DNA of 64,000 nucleotides. Origin: Stereocaulon alpinum. Lineage: Eukaryota > Ascomycota > Lecanoromycetes > Lecanorales > Stereocaulaceae. Location of the stretch: assembly GCA_018257865.1 (NCBI GenBank), contig JAEUBA010000004.1, positions 1 through 64,000 on the forward strand. The letters are read 5' to 3'. The stretch's first letter is position 1. Each line of letters begins with the position of its first letter. The translations under genes were made by a program, and so were the position numbers. Positions 11,806 through 23,913 of the stretch are shown one piece after another. The notes beneath the pieces are model-generated. The model saw only the letters and a list, made by a program, of their open reading frames with translations. It had not been told where the DNA came from and made no database searches.

Positions 11806-12193
11806 TTTGGATACAACAAGACCTTTCAATGGTCAAGAGAATGAGCTTGCGTACCTCAAGGTTGGAAGTGAGGTTGCGGGGTTGAAGACGAGCAGAAGTG
11901 AATGAATTAGCCGTGTGAAAGTATCATAATGCCGCAAGAATAATGACTAGACTACGACGTCCCCACCAAGTCACTTGTAGAGCGATACGAGTCCCAGCGT
12001 TTTCAATACATTCTCAAGGCTATCTCCCAAGAGGCAAGGAATACCTGATAAACTGGACTTAGTCTCCAGAAAAGAGCTAATCCTGTGTCCATCACTCTCT
12101 GTTTTGGTAGTTTTTTCTACCAACGACCAGATACGAATACAAGCATCTGGTCAAAGTCTATAACCAAGTGAATCGCTATCTGGTCTGTGAGCA
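11806..12193. promoter_or_regulatory. intergenic spacer between two BTB paralogs
   Basis: This 388-bp stretch must hold the 3' end of paralog B and the promoter of paralog A, both on the minus strand. No clear TATA element, hairpin or repeat is visible. There is no open frame of note. Confidence 0.3.
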
Positions 12194-13032
12194 TTAGGTT
12201 GACGCCTCTTCACTGACTCTGATACACTTCTCGCCCGTTGCATGGTGATGATACTGGCATTGATTCAGAATTTGACGATGACTAGGGAAATTCCATGAGA
12301 GAACTCCGCCTAGCCTCTCACTCAAGGCCTTGGTCAGGTCGAGCAGGAACTCTGGGCATTGCAGGAATGTTTTCTCATGTTCTTCGTATAACGACGCACC
12401 TTCGTGTGGGTTGTTCATATAGCTGGCTATGACTACCCTGCGCAAAGCCGAGCCCGGCAGAGTATTTTCATAGATTTGAGTGACATTGGTGAACACGTAA
12501 TTGTTGTCTTCGTAGTCCCTGATCACCTGGTTTACCGCTTGATTGCAAAGCCCTTGCAGCATTTCAGAGTCAGCATAGCTTTACCCAAACGATCAACGTG
12601 TTCAAATATAAGAGAGTAAGGCAGTAAGCGGAAGTTTTGTATTGCTCTTGGCACGTCCATGGAATAAGAAGATACTATTGTAGACCCTAAAGAAGTCGCT
12701 AACGGCGTACCTGGCATATTATATCTATCGCCAAGGACCCACAAGCGCACTATCTGCTCTGCTCCGCACATTATACTCTGGCCATCGTTGTATTGAGCAG
12801 TATCTTTCATGTAGCACCATTTGTAAACGAGTTCGAACAAATCCGGGTCTTCTTCGTAAAGTTCAATGATACCACTTGAGGCTTCGCTGAATGATCCATT
12901 GAATGCGGCGTCGAAGAATCCCGATAGTTGGCATATGAGGTTTCGATGGATGGCAAAGTCCTTTTGGTTGGGTCCGACTAGGATGTGGACGAATATTGGT
13001 GAATATGGCGACCTAACCACTCGGTCAGTCAA
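12194..13032 (-). CDS. BTB/POZ domain protein (paralog B)
   Basis: Exons 12711-13032 and 12194-12552 (minus strand) flank a 158-nt intron with donor GTACGC and branch-like CTGAC before the CAAG acceptor. The join reads LGDRYNMP-GLCNQAVNQV, which lines up with FGDNFSMP-TLCNGIIDRI in paralog A and so supports the chosen splice sites. The product is about 226 residues. Its BTB domain (VHILVGPNQKDFAIHRNLIC) lies near residue 15, and the C-terminal half matches paralog A. Unlike A it lacks the basic N-terminal extension. Function beyond BTB-type protein interaction cannot be read from the sequence. Confidence 0.8.
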
Positions 13033-13639
13033 GGTTGATCATGAGTTTGTTAAATTGGCTAATAACAAGCATACAATTTAGGAGGATCAGAGAACACGCG
13101 TCTTGCTGGTCTCGACACGACCAAGGTAGTCGTGCTAGTAGATGTTCTGGTCGAAGTCTCTTCAACAAAGACCTTGAGAGCCCCACTAGTTTGAATGCGG
13201 AATCTGACAATTTTCGACAGTGCAATACCCTCCATGAGTTGACCGGTGGTGTTCTTGCAGATTCGCTGACTTTTATGTCCAAAAGTGATTGGCCAATTGT
13301 GTAGACATACAAAGAGGAATGATGTTGACTCCAGATTCCGAGTGGCTGAAGACACGTTATGTCAAAGATTCGAGGTGTCGAAATTCAAATGTGTTGAGTA
13401 CTTCACTGGCGCTTACAGCGCTAAAAGAGTTATGAATGGCAAGGTGGCAAGCATAGGTAGATAGGAGCATACAGAAATTGATATAAAGATAGTAGTCGAT
13501 TTGTCTTGGAGCACCCCAATCGACGAGGAAACCAAGGCTGGCCATGCAGCTTGCATCGTATTCTGTTAGACCCATATTTGGTCTAGGTACAGTTTGCTTC
13601 ACGTTGTGCAAGGAACTGGTACTATCACTGACCTAGTGC

Positions 13640-14180
13640 GTGAAAAGGGTCGCTCTTTGAAGGCCCTGATTTCTTAACCAGCTTCCTGCTGATATCTAAT
13701 AGGAAGGTAGGGCATCTGCGCAATCCATCACTCAGTCTCTCGAGCAATTCGGGCTGTTGTAGTATCTTTCAGTCCATATCTCCACGATGCTATTGTTTAC
13801 AGGGAAACCTGGTGGCTCTCACGGTATAATTGATTGATATTACATAACCACCGTTTAGTCTCCTGGTCGTGTTGCATGACAGCATCCCGCGCTAGAATAC
13901 GTAGTATTGACCTATCGTCTTCATCACCGAAGATCAAAATCCGATATCTGGTCTCTTGTACATTCCACAATCTATCTGTTGTTGTTGCACCTTGGTTGAT
14001 TCGAACAAAGCTACGCGAGGACGATCTCCGGAACTTGGGAGTCCTCCTCCAGAAGCTCAAATCCCCTTAGTTAAGAGCTATTCAAGGCTACTTGGAAGTA
14101 TGTAGAGCGTTGGCAGATAAGGCCTTTTGCACACCAAAGTCCTTCGCCTCAGGACCGAGGAGGAGATAGATATAGCCTGA
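13640..14180 (-). pseudogene. BTB paralog C, decayed
   Basis: Fragments of a third copy run in order on the minus strand. YIYLLLGPEAKDFGVQKAL (about 14,100-14,175) equals the BTB start of A and B. YRILIFGDEDD with CNINQLYRES (about 13,810-13,960) equals the LYVFGD..RVYRTT region. RRCPTFLLDISRKLV (about 13,690-13,740) equals the CPEFLLDLTKAL motif. The pieces lie in different frames with stops between them (for example after ALHTSK), and the conserved MP residues of the helix are lost. It is a relic of the same tandem expansion. Confidence 0.65.
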
Positions 14181-14189
14181 CATGCAACA

Positions 14190-15414
14190 GGAACTAAGAC
14201 TTGATTGTCAGCAAAGGCTCAAGCCTCGTATTTCTCACTAGATAAGAGTCATACCGGCTTGAAGAGACTTTAGCCTGGACTGGAACCAGCGCAATTTACC
14301 TGAACGCGGTTGAGAAGTCGGCGGTAATGGGTCTGTTGGTTGGGCTCTTGCCTCCTAAGACATTTTCTGTATTTGACGAGTCGTCGGTAGATGGCCGCAT
14401 GAAATCGCCGCTGCTTCGGTGTTTGGCCTTGACGGTGGCTATGGAGGTTGGGTAGATACCATGATGAAGATAGATGAAGGAGCTGAAGGGCGGACCTGTT
14501 ATGCAAATGGTCGGTGCCAACACCATGTAGTAATGATACTCGCAACTCGGCGTTCCTGATTTCGGGTTGCTGGCTTGCCATTATACTTGATAAGTGCTGC
14601 TCTACGTGCTATCTACTTCAAATATCAAGCTACCTTTTCCGATTCAGCGACAAGACAACATCTGACTCGACTGGATGTAGATTCCTAGTACTGTAAATTG
14701 AACATTGCTCGAAAGGTCATGTTGAAGACTGCTGTATGATTTGACACTTAGCCTGCGGGATAACACATTGATCTAAGGGAGCCTAAGAATGGTGACAAGA
14801 TAGTTATGAAAGCTTGCGGGAAGGTTTGGTTTTGATACACTTCAGACGGTACGCTTCTAAGCCATTGAATCTAACATTGATGCATAGGGGCACGTTGTTG
14901 CAGTTGATACTTAATTGTACTAGCTTCGATTCCTAATGGCGCTGGTACAATGGTGTAGTGGTTTCGTATTTTTGTCACGTGGTGCGTTGTATTACTAATA
15001 GTGACGTTGTAATAAATTTCTTGGAGTTGTCATAACGACCTTCGACTGACGGAGCCTTCAACAAGCATACTCCGTAGCATTCACTATTCCTATTAACAAA
15101 CGTTGAAAGTGCAGCATGCGGAAATTATTCATAATGAGATGTCAGGCATGGTCAGCGGAGGTTCCACCGCAACCGAGAATCAGGGTCCAACATGCAGAAG
15201 CTCCATGGGGTTTCTGGAAAGAGCGTTGTGCACGTCATGCCACATTGTTGACGTAGCTGCTCTGCGAACACGACATATAAGAATTGCCGCCTCGCCATAG
15301 ACAGAGCTGAATTCCGAACATCTTCAAACAAATCTCGCCATACTCATTAAAGATCTCGAGTACCTCCAAACCAAAGATCAAACGAAACACTTCTCAGAGA
15401 TATATTCGCCCATC
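14190..15414. other. 1.2 kb spacer before the SDR gene
   Basis: No supported gene. Short open frames at 14,270-14,700 lie on both strands without recognisable domains. The stretch nearest 15,300-15,414 is C/A-rich (CATCTTCAAACAAATC type), typical of a fungal 5' leader for the following gene. Confidence 0.3.
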
Positions 15415-16458
15415 ATGGAATCAGTAAAGAACACCGTCAAGGCTGCTACGAGCGAGGACTCCCAATTCAAGTCTGGTAAGGTCAGCCCTCATTTCCGTTC
15501 GTTAACAACGATTGATGCCTCTCTAAGGGCATCAAATCCCAATTCAACACATGTCTCAGCCCTCCAACCAATCCGACATGAAAGGTCCCGATCCAGCAAA
15601 CAACCAAATCCCGACCGAAGATGGCGGCTACCAGACCTACAAAGCAGCCGGCAAGCTCAAGGGCAAGAAAGCCATTATCACTGGCGGTGACTCAGGCATT
15701 GGCCGTGCCATAGCCATACTCTACGCCATGGAAGGTGCGGATAGCATCATTGCTTATCTACCAGAGGAACAGAAGGACGCCGAGGAGACGAGGACAGAGG
15801 TAGAGAAGTACGGGCAGAAATGCTACCTATTCCCTACAGATCTTACCAAGATGGAGAACTGCAAGAAGCTTGTCGAGGAAGCGATGAGCAAGATGGGGGC
15901 TATCAACATATTGGTGAACAATGCTGCGTATCAGAACATGATCAACGGCATTGCTGAGCTCTCAGAGTACGTCATCGCCCCTGACCCAGCCCATCTTGAA
16001 CAACAGTACTAAAGAGGTTACGCAGGGACCAATGGCTCAAGACCTTCGATACGAACATCCATCCTTACTTCTACCTCTCCAAATATGCCCTCGCCCACAT
16101 GAAGTCCGGCGACACGATCGTCAACTGCGCCTCGGTAAACGCCTACATCGGCCGCCCAGATCTCCTCGACTACACGTCCAGCAAGGGCGCCATTATCTCC
16201 TTCACTCGCGGCCTACACAATCAGCAGATCTCTTACGGCATCCGCGTGAATGCTGTTTGCCCCGGCCCGGTTTGGACACCACTCATTCCATCGACTATGA
16301 AGGAGTATGCACAAGACCAGTTCTCCGCGACGCCAATGGGCAGGCCAGCACAGCCCAGTGAGATTGCTACATGCTTTGTGTTCTTGGCTAGTCAGGATAG
16401 TAGCATGATCTCGGGTCAGAGTCTGCATCCCAATGGTGGTGTTGTCGTTAACAGTTAA
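15415..16458 (+). CDS. short-chain dehydrogenase/reductase (classical SDR)
   Basis: Three exons (15415-15475, 15528-15966, 16026-16458) give 310 residues. The introns are 52 and 59 nt, and both joins are in phase: KSG-HQIP and ELSE-DQWLKTFDTN. The Rossmann dinucleotide motif TGGDSGIGR is at residues 72-80, followed by NNAA. The catalytic residues are Ser203 (CASVNA) and the Tyr216-x3-Lys220 pair (YTSSK). The C-terminal VCPGPVWTPL is the usual substrate-loop start. The layout resembles the bacterial YhdF/YghA-type oxidoreductases, NAD(P)-dependent enzymes whose natural substrates are poorly known. The start was chosen as the first ATG that splices into the domain; ATG at 15,551 inside exon 2 would give a form 28 residues shorter. 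Confidence 0.9.
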
Positions 16459-17757
16459 GCTGCTTTGCTCTTGCGGTCGTATTGGGCGAATTATGGCATT
16501 TGCTTGATGACACAGGGATAGAGGATAGGAAACATGATAGGCGGTTTCTCCAGTAATTGCCCATAAGTTTCTCCTGGTGACGTGTAAACGACATCCCCAT
16601 TCTAAATTTGAACAAGCTTTGGAGTCAAGCTGCATCCAAACCACAGCAAGGCTGTGCTAAGATCAGACGTCGCAAGGCCCGTAGCAGAACTTCCGGCCGC
16701 ATATTAGACGAAGGACGAAGAATCTGCTTGCAGGAAGAGCCTGTGGTGAAGTATCATGAGGCGTGGTGCCACCAAATAGGATCAATTTTAAGAGTACCAT
16801 GTCTGCCTAAGGTAAAAGGTATCGAAGTAGGATGAAGACTTGCGGATGCTAATAATAAGCTGATTCGCATTACTTGCAGTCCGGTCGCCCCCAACGCAGG
16901 CCTGAGGCATACGCAGGATGCCGCTCATTTTGAGGCTCGGGGTGCTCTGCGTTGCAGTATCTGGGGGCTGTTCAGTCAAGATGGTACTTTCTGCTGCTTT
17001 GTTTGAGCATGTGGCATATTGTTGGACGGGTGTTTCGCACAGGATCGTTTCTATTGTTCAGATGATTTGAGTGTGAAAAGTCCTGGTCTTTGCTTTTGGG
17101 AAGCATTTTGCTGATAGATTTTCTATCTCGCGGGAGTTATGTGCTTCCTTTTTTCTGCCACGTCTGAGCGGCATCAAATCATGACTTTCAAAGATGGAAA
17201 GATGAGCGCGATTGGGTATAGTGCTGTATGGTATCACAAAGTTCACTAGTCGAGCGATGGCATGTCGGTAGGCATTGCTCCACGGTCTCCAAGCCATTCA
17301 TGCTCCCCATTCATTATCCCTAACTACTCCGTCCACCATGTCCACCTTTGGGCCCACCTTCGCCATGTTCTCCAAGTACGATATTGTTATACTTAGCGGC
17401 ACGTCTGCGTTGTAGAGGAGTTCTTCCATGCAAACCCACATGCGTCGTCGCAAACACCGAGATGACTCCCCTTGAGAGCTGACCCGAGAGCGCCTGCTGG
17501 ACATGCACTGCATGGGGTCCTCCGTGGCCTTGCGTAAGCACTAGCATACTCGTGTGTGGCGTATAGAGGTAACGTATGCGGGCGTAACGTCCTTGAGTAG
17601 CTCCAAAAATACTCCCAGGCTTTGCGTGTCCGGATGCACTCCCCTCATGCCAGAGCTATTCATGTGCCCACTCCCTGCTGCATTATCCGTCCTATCAAGT
17701 CTCGTAGACCTCCCATACCAAAGATTAAGCATCCCAAGCATCCTCTACCTCCCCCTC
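16459..17757. other. 1.3 kb convergent intergenic region
   Basis: This lies between the SDR gene (plus) and the TRAPPC2L-like gene (minus), so it holds two 3' ends. Short overlapping frames on both strands have no recognised domain. No repeat or RNA gene is visible. Confidence 0.3.
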
Positions 17758-18364
17758 TCACACATTCGCCCCAGGCTTCCAAACCTCCCCAATCCTCTTG
17801 ACCTCCCCAATGAACCCCCTACTCCTAATCTCCCCTCCCTTCCCCCTCCCCGCCGCAACAGCCATAGGCGTATGCTCATCAGGCGTATAGAACGGATTCT
17901 GCAACAACCGTATATACGCCGTCTGCAACGCCTTAAACGCCCCCTTCACATCCCCATCTCCCACCACCCTCCGACTTCCGCCCCCACTAACCGGTGACTG
18001 GCTCCCTCCCTCGCCACTTTTGCCCCACGCATCGATAACAATTGCAAATCTCGTTCCTGTACCTGTTTCCCATCCCCAGATCGAAAGGCGCTCATCTATA
18101 GCTTGTAACATGCCAAGGTCTTGATCTACACGGTTGCGGTCGCGGGAGCGGGCGTCGAAGATGTCGAGGGAGGCGTTGAGGAAGAAGGAGAATTCGAGGT
18201 AGGCGGAGGGGTTGGTTGTGTAAGGGGGAAAGAGGGCGATATGGAGGGGGTTGTCCTGCAAAAGCAGTGTTAGTGGGGTTGTGGGGGAGTACCGAAGCAG
18301 GAACGAGAAGGAGTGCTACGTTTTTGCCTATTATGCCTATGCAGGCTATCGAGGGGTGTGCCAT
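17758..18364 (-). CDS. TRAPP complex subunit 2-like protein (sedlin family)
   Basis: Exons 18320-18364 and 17758-18255 on the minus strand join over a 64-nt intron with a CACTAAC branch site, giving 180 residues. The product reads SIACIGIIGKN-DNPLHIALFP, the hallmark start of TRAPPC2L/Tca17. These are longin-fold subunits of the TRAPP complexes that act as guanine-exchange factors for Rab GTPases at the Golgi. LDIFDARSRD and the C-terminal FKALQTAYIRLLQNPFY are also typical. A Gly/Ser-rich insertion (about residues 93-115) makes it longer than the usual 140 or so residues. I chose donor GTAGCA over a GTACTC site further downstream because the latter would put ten extra residues into the conserved IGKxxNPLHI segment. 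Confidence 0.85.
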
Positions 18365-18642
18365 CACGGGTGGCAGCTCAATTTCTAAAAAGTTGATGGT
18401 GGTTCGGAAAAGGCAAATATAGTTCTAGCTTTATGTTGGTCGGCTAAACCCAATGAAGGTCTACCCTTTCAACAATTATATTCGTGGATGTTTGTACATT
18501 GTATCTAGATAACATTGTCCGCCTTCTATATCGACCTCCCCTTAGCGTATTCCGCCCGCAGTCTACAGAGGCTGTCCTTTTGTACATGAATAATGCAAAG
18601 CGAGGTAAAGCAAAGCTACAGCAAAAGGTGGTTCAACACACC

Positions 18643-20289
18643 TTAGTTCTTCAATCTGACATAGTCATATGCTTTCTGTCGGAAGGTATGTGAAGGCCTT
18701 AGAAGCGCTCTCTCGGGGTATCGGGTTACTGGGTGATACGTCTCTCGAACGCCGATATCTGTAGTGACCACAATCCCATGGAGTGGTGCCTCCTCCCCGT
18801 CAGCACCGTCTCTGGATCTGGCAGCAGAGATCACCGTCCGCACATTACGCTCACCCCCAATTTCTCCATATCTCAACGAGTCCCTGGGCTCAAGCACATT
18901 TCCAGGAATTCTGTAACACATAGCTCTTGCTGCAGGTGATACGGTGTGAGTGTGGCCCAGAACGCTGGGCGCAATTGCGAGTAAAAGAGGCTTCAGATGG
19001 ATGAGCGAAGCACAGATAAGCCCCGTACAATACTCTATCGCCTCCCAGTCATGCACCAATACTGCTTCCCATGTGGGGTCTTCTCTGTAGGTCATGGTTG
19101 ACAGTCTGCTATTGCGAGTTTTAACAAGTCGAGCGATCAAAGAGGCACAAGGGCTGTATACACATTAGCTGATGGAGGTTAGGTTGTACATTCTGCCTGC
19201 ATGTGGACTCACATTAAGCCGACGGCAAAGATTGCTATCAGCAGGAGCCTTCGGCGCAAAACCATATGCAGTTTCCATAGCGTAGGCATTGGTAGAAGTA
19301 GGATCATAAGGTTGGTCCCCAAGCTGAAAGTCGTCTCGGCTTTAAAATAGCCAATGGTGTTGAGACATCTCCCAGGAATCACAGATTCCCAAGCCTTTTG
19401 AATGGGGTCACACTGGAAGAGAACTATCAAGGTGAATAGGACGTCTTCGAACAGACAAGCTGCCATTGCGGCTTTCACCCATCTGCGGAAATGAACCGCG
19501 GGTGAAAGTCGCAGGTCTACAAGATTTTGGGATCAGCGTATTTCGCAAAAGACGATTTACGTATGGATAGACATCCTGCAGGAGAGCTATAAATCTTGTG
19601 CAGTCCCTACACTATATTGCGCAACACAGAGTAGGCTATCAATACTAGGAGAGTAGATCACAGAGGTCGCTTACAGAAGAGAAGGATGGAGAATTTGATG
19701 ATTGTTATAATCAAAAGGTATAAGACTTGTGTCGCATAGATCATCTTCTGTAATGTAAGAAAGGCCAGAATGGCGCTATGAGCATTGGTCTGCATACCTT
19801 CACTGGAGAATTCGGTTGTCAGCAAGTCTCTGAGGAGTATCTTGACTCGGAACGCCTGTCTCCTCTGCTGCAAGTATTTTCTAGCTCTGAAGGAGGCATG
19901 AAAGGTAGAAAAAGCATGCGCAGGGAGAACGTACTAGTGTAACACACGTTGGCGGAAGGCCGAACGTCCCAGAAGTGCAGCCCACCACCATGAGGTAGAT
20001 AAGATAGGAGAAGAGCGGCCTGAATAAGAGCCAGGATCTAGGACGTATAAGCATGTAGGTTAAAACCTCTGTAAAATACTAGGTAATTAACTACCATAGC
20101 CACCGTTATTGTGTGGTCGTCCCACCCTGGGCTTTTGATAATCATGTACCGACTGATGAGGCGTAGAGAAACGAACAGAAAGGCCAAAGCGGTCATAGAA
20201 ACTTGAATGGTGATGAGCTCAGTCCGTTCGCTGGGCGGGTTGGTAAAGTTAGGTATATGGGTAGGGGCCTGCCCTCCAGTCGTTGACAT
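18643..20289 (-). CDS. SAT4/PTH11-like integral membrane protein (fungal rhodopsin-fold domain)
   Basis: A multi-exon minus-strand gene. Exon 1 (20095-20289) and exon 2 (19935-20037) join in phase as TVAM-ILALIQAALL. Later exons include QKMIYATQVLYLLIITIIKFS (near 19,680-19,750), LFEDVLFTLIVLFQCDP..GRC (near 19,380-19,460) and the last exon ending at 18,643. Several hydrophobic segments, the GWDDH motif after helix 2 and the QCxP..W..C motif are typical of fungal rhodopsin-fold proteins such as PTH11, many of which are putative surface receptors. The C-terminal tail of about 165 residues is soluble. Middle exon borders (19,200-19,900) are only approximate. No ligand or partner is implied by neighbours. 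Confidence 0.75.
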
Positions 20290-20670
20290 GGGGACATGAG
20301 GGGAGAATAGGATGTGCAAGAGAGGAGCTGCAGCCTAGCAATGGGAGGCGAACTGCTCTGAAGGAAATATGGCCGAAAACACGGTAGCGGTAGTAGGCAA
20401 GGAGAGTCGGACAGGAGGATTAGCACATCAATGGAGCCATTAATAGGTGGTGAAGAGCGAGGAATTACCAGCAGGCAGGAGCACTTGAAGCCTCCTAAAG
20501 TCACTGCTGCATTCCCGCATCTTCGACGCCTCGTCCAATGACTGGAGGCCATTCATCAGCTACTTCATTTACAGCATTCCGTGATCTCAAGTAACGCCAG
20601 GTGTCTTTGCTTAGTCTGATCTAATCATCCTTTTCATACGAGGCCCACCGCAAAGGCACTGGAATCGAGG

Positions 20671-21078
20671 ATGAGCCCTACCAATGGATCCGAAGCTGCC
20701 CCTCAGAAAAGAAGGTCTCCAGAAGCCACCAGGTTTACGTTCCCAACATCCCCTAACTCAAAAATGCGCGCTGCCTAGAAGACTGTCAAGACAAGACTCA
20801 GAGGGAAGTCTGTGCCAGATTTGCGGCGGTGGCGGTCATACTCGCGAGCTTCAGAGCCCGGTGAGCCTACAGTCCAGGACGAACAACGGCCCGAGGATGA
20901 CCAAAATAGCCACTTCTGCGAATCTTTACTAGGTCTGATGAAAAGAAGTTCAAGATTCGACTACCTGGAAATCACAAAAGAAGAGAAGAAGGTGGATATG
21001 CAAGAGGAGAAACCTGAGCAAGAGCAAAGCAAAACGATCCAGATTCCGTGCGCCAAGCGATCTAGCTGGACACGCTAG
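20671..21078 (+). pseudogene. short ORF interrupted by one TAG codon
   Basis: From ATG at 20,671 a frame stays open for 136 codons except for one TAG at 20,776-20,778 (codon 36). It begins MSPTNGSEAAPQKRRSPE and, after the stop, continues with Arg/Ser-rich sequence and then a Glu/Lys-rich C-terminus (EEKKVDMQEEKPEQEQ). No domain is recognised. The stop sits in GCCTAGAAG and would be CAG with a single C-to-T change in CpA context, the type RIP makes. Alternatives are a small unrecognised intron or two separate ORFs. Without expression data I treat it as a broken hypothetical gene. Confidence 0.4.
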
Positions 21079-21227
21079 CCCAATGAATCTAGCGCTGCAT
21101 CACCAATTGTCATAAGGTAGAGTTGTTGAACATCGACCTACTTGTTCCATGGTCGCTCTGTAATTCACTCCTCATACACTTCTAGAGTCTTAAACCTCGT
21201 GTCTTTTCCCACTTTCTTTCTGTCATC

Positions 21228-22078
21228 ATGCTCTCCACCACTCGATCGGCGGCCTCCTTGGCACTTCGAGGTATGTGCTTCCTATACTCCGAGTCTTGCC
21301 ACCTCCAATTGACACTGTCATCCTCACAGCTAAACCAACAACCGCCCTCCTTTCTTTACGCGTAGGCCCATCAGCATTCATTTCGTCAACTTCAGCAAAA
21401 TCCGCCACCGAGGTCACACCATCACGAGATGCACGGGGTCCCCCACTTAGTGTCACGGGTAAACCTCGACGAGAAGTCCCATTACCTAGTCAAGAGAAAA
21501 AGGAGGGTGTTATGCAATATGCCCTGTACGTTACTTCGTTGAGAACTTCCGGATCGAGGCTGATTTTCGGAACCCAGAACCACGCTCGATCAAGTCGCCA
21601 ATTGGGCTCGCCAGGGTTCACTCTGGCCCATGACGTTCGGTCTTGCCTGCTGCGCTGTCGAAATGATGCATCTTTCCACACCACGATATGATCAAGATAG
21701 ACTCGGTATAATCTTCCGCGCTTCGCCTCGTCAATCGGATGTTATGATCGTTGCCGGTACTCTGACGAACAAAATGGCTCCCGCTCTCCGCCAAGTCTAC
21801 GATCAGATGCCTGACCCAAGATGGGTGGTCAGTATGGGTTCTTGCGCCAACGGAGGAGGTTACTATCATTATAGCTACAGTGTGACTAGAGGATGTGACC
21901 GGATCGTTCCTGTCGATATTTACGTTCCCGGTTGTCCGCCAACGTCAGAGGCCCTTATGTATGGCATCTTTCAGCTACAGAAGAAGATGAGGCATACGAA
22001 GATTACAAGTACGGTCTATCCTTTGCACATTGACGGAGTTGATGCTGACCGTTGCTAGGAATGTGGTATCGGAAGTGA
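21228..22078 (+). CDS. NADH:ubiquinone oxidoreductase PSST/NDUFS7 subunit (NUKM)
   Basis: Four exons (21228-21270, 21330-21525, 21578-22008, 22059-22078) encode 229 residues. All three joins are in phase, and the 20-nt last exon supplies RMWYRK and the stop, the usual C-terminus. The protein carries iron-sulphur cluster N2 of mitochondrial complex I, the last electron carrier before ubiquinone. Ligands are visible as the double Cys in GLACCAVEMM, then GSCANGGG and VPGCPP. Residues 1-45 are Ser/Ala/Arg-rich without acids at the start, a mitochondrial targeting peptide. The acceptor at 21,329 was preferred to one at 21,365 because it gives a fuller presequence. The next gene downstream is also mitochondrial and on the same strand. 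Confidence 0.95.
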
Positions 22079-22442
22079 GGTCGCACAAATGGATGGGAGG
22101 GTTTGTTTTCACTGTACAGCCTTTTCGAGAATGCATTGGCTTCGGGAGCGTTGGTCTAGAGCAATTGGGGCTCGGCGTTATATTACGGCATGGAAAGAAC
22201 AGACCATAGGCAGAGGGAGTTGTTATAGACATCTCCACAATTAGATGTCCTTTCCCATTAAGTGTCTGCTTTTGACGCGATAGCGGGGCTTGGCAAGAAG
22301 TGACACGGTTACTCCGCACGGGATGTCCATAGAAAGTCACAAACATCTACAACCCTACATCTCGATGACTTCTGTAATGCCATGATAAACGAGATGCCAG
22401 GAGCATATCAGCCAAACCGGCTTGGTCGTACGCATCCACAAC

Positions 22443-23748
22443 ATGAAGCAGCTCACGAAGCTCCACATTCGCAATGGGCTCAGCGGGAGTTCCCCGCATC
22501 GAGCCCATGGCTTGCAAAAGTATTGTCCCATCCACGCGCCGGCGAAGCCAACAGTGCCATTGAGTAGTGTTATCAAATCTAGATGGACGACTACCTCTTC
22601 CAGCTGTCATCCAAAGACCGCCCTTTTCTTCCCTGGTAACTTGACGCTCCTCTTCTGGGATCCTTCCTTGATCGTCTCACTAACCTACTACAGGTCAAGG
22701 CGTTCAACGAATCGGGATGGCTGATGCCTGGCTCGAAGCGTTTCCTGGGACCTGCAAACCTTTCCTTGAAGAGATGGATTCCCTCCTCTCCTACCCACTC
22801 TCCGAAATTATTGCCAATGGTCCCAGCTCCACCCTCACAGCTACTGAGAATGCTCAGCCAGCTATCATGGCGACTTCGATTATGATACAGCGTGTACTTG
22901 AACAGGAGTTTGGCTTCAAAACAGGCGAACGAGTTGATATATGCCTAGGGCATAGCTTGGGTGAATTTGCTGCACTGGTCAGCTCCCGGTATCTCCGCTA
23001 CGAAGACGCTTTACGCATGGTGCGACGGAGAGCAGAGGTCATGGCACGATGTAGTCGCGACGCATCAAAGGTCGAAGGGGGCGAATATGGCATGATTGCA
23101 CTCATGTGTGAACCTGATAGACTGTCAAGCCTAATAGAAGCCATACACGACTTCCTCGGCTACGGAGCTAGTGAGGGCGGAAGAGATGATTCGTCATTCC
23201 ATACCCCAGCTATTGAGCAGGTGCTCATAGCGAACATCAACAGCAAGAATCAAATTGTACTCAGCGGGAGCATCGAAAGGATCAAAGCACTGTTAGTGCA
23301 ACTCCGACAGTTTGGCGGTCATGACCCACGCGCCGTAAGACTAGCGACTGATTCACCTTTCCACTCGCCAATTATGGCGCCTGCTGCGAAAGTTATGCGG
23401 GATATACTCGAGAATACAGACGTGACCTTCGATGATGCTTTGTTTCCTTGCGTTAGTAATGTCAGTGCGAGACCATTTGGTAGTGTCGGGCAATTGCGGG
23501 AGCTGTTAAGTCGGCAATGCGTTGAGACTGTGAAATGGTGGGATAGTATTAGGTGGTTGGACCAAGAAGAGGGGGTGAGACGGTGGGTGGGCATTGGGCC
23601 CGGCAAAGTGGGAAGGAACCTTGTGGGAAAAGAAGTGGGGATGAGGGGGAGGGATGATGTTAGGGGTGGTGGAGTTTGGGGGATCAGTGATCCTAAGGAG
23701 GTTGAGGCTGTTTTACGAGCCCTCGATGAAACGGAGGGCGCAGGGTGA
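22443..23748 (+). CDS. mitochondrial malonyl-CoA:ACP transacylase
   Basis: Exons 22443-22635 and 22694-23748, joined over a 58-nt intron, give 415 residues. The splice restores FFPG-QGVQRIGM, the FPGQG motif of acyltransferases. The nucleophile is Ser152 in GHSLGEF and the catalytic His is His288 in DSPFHSPIM. The first 60 residues are rich in Lys/Arg/His and Ser with almost no acids, as expected for mitochondrial import, so this is the type II (mitochondrial) fatty acid synthesis enzyme (Mct1/MCAT) rather than a domain of cytosolic FAS. It loads malonyl groups on acyl carrier protein, a route leading to lipoate. A Gly/Arg-rich stretch near residue 375 is unusual but in frame. It starts 364 bp after the complex I subunit gene. 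Confidence 0.93.
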
Positions 23749-23913
23749 TACAGGTGCCCTGGTGGTGGTCTGGCTTCTCAATGAGATGCATGCCTTCGAT
23801 GATTACTAGGTTTTTAGGGGAAACGTAGATACTTGTTGACTTTCAGCCGCCTTTCCAGCAGGCAGTGACATACGTCCGATATACGACCCGCATTATTCAA
23901 AGCATTACATCCT

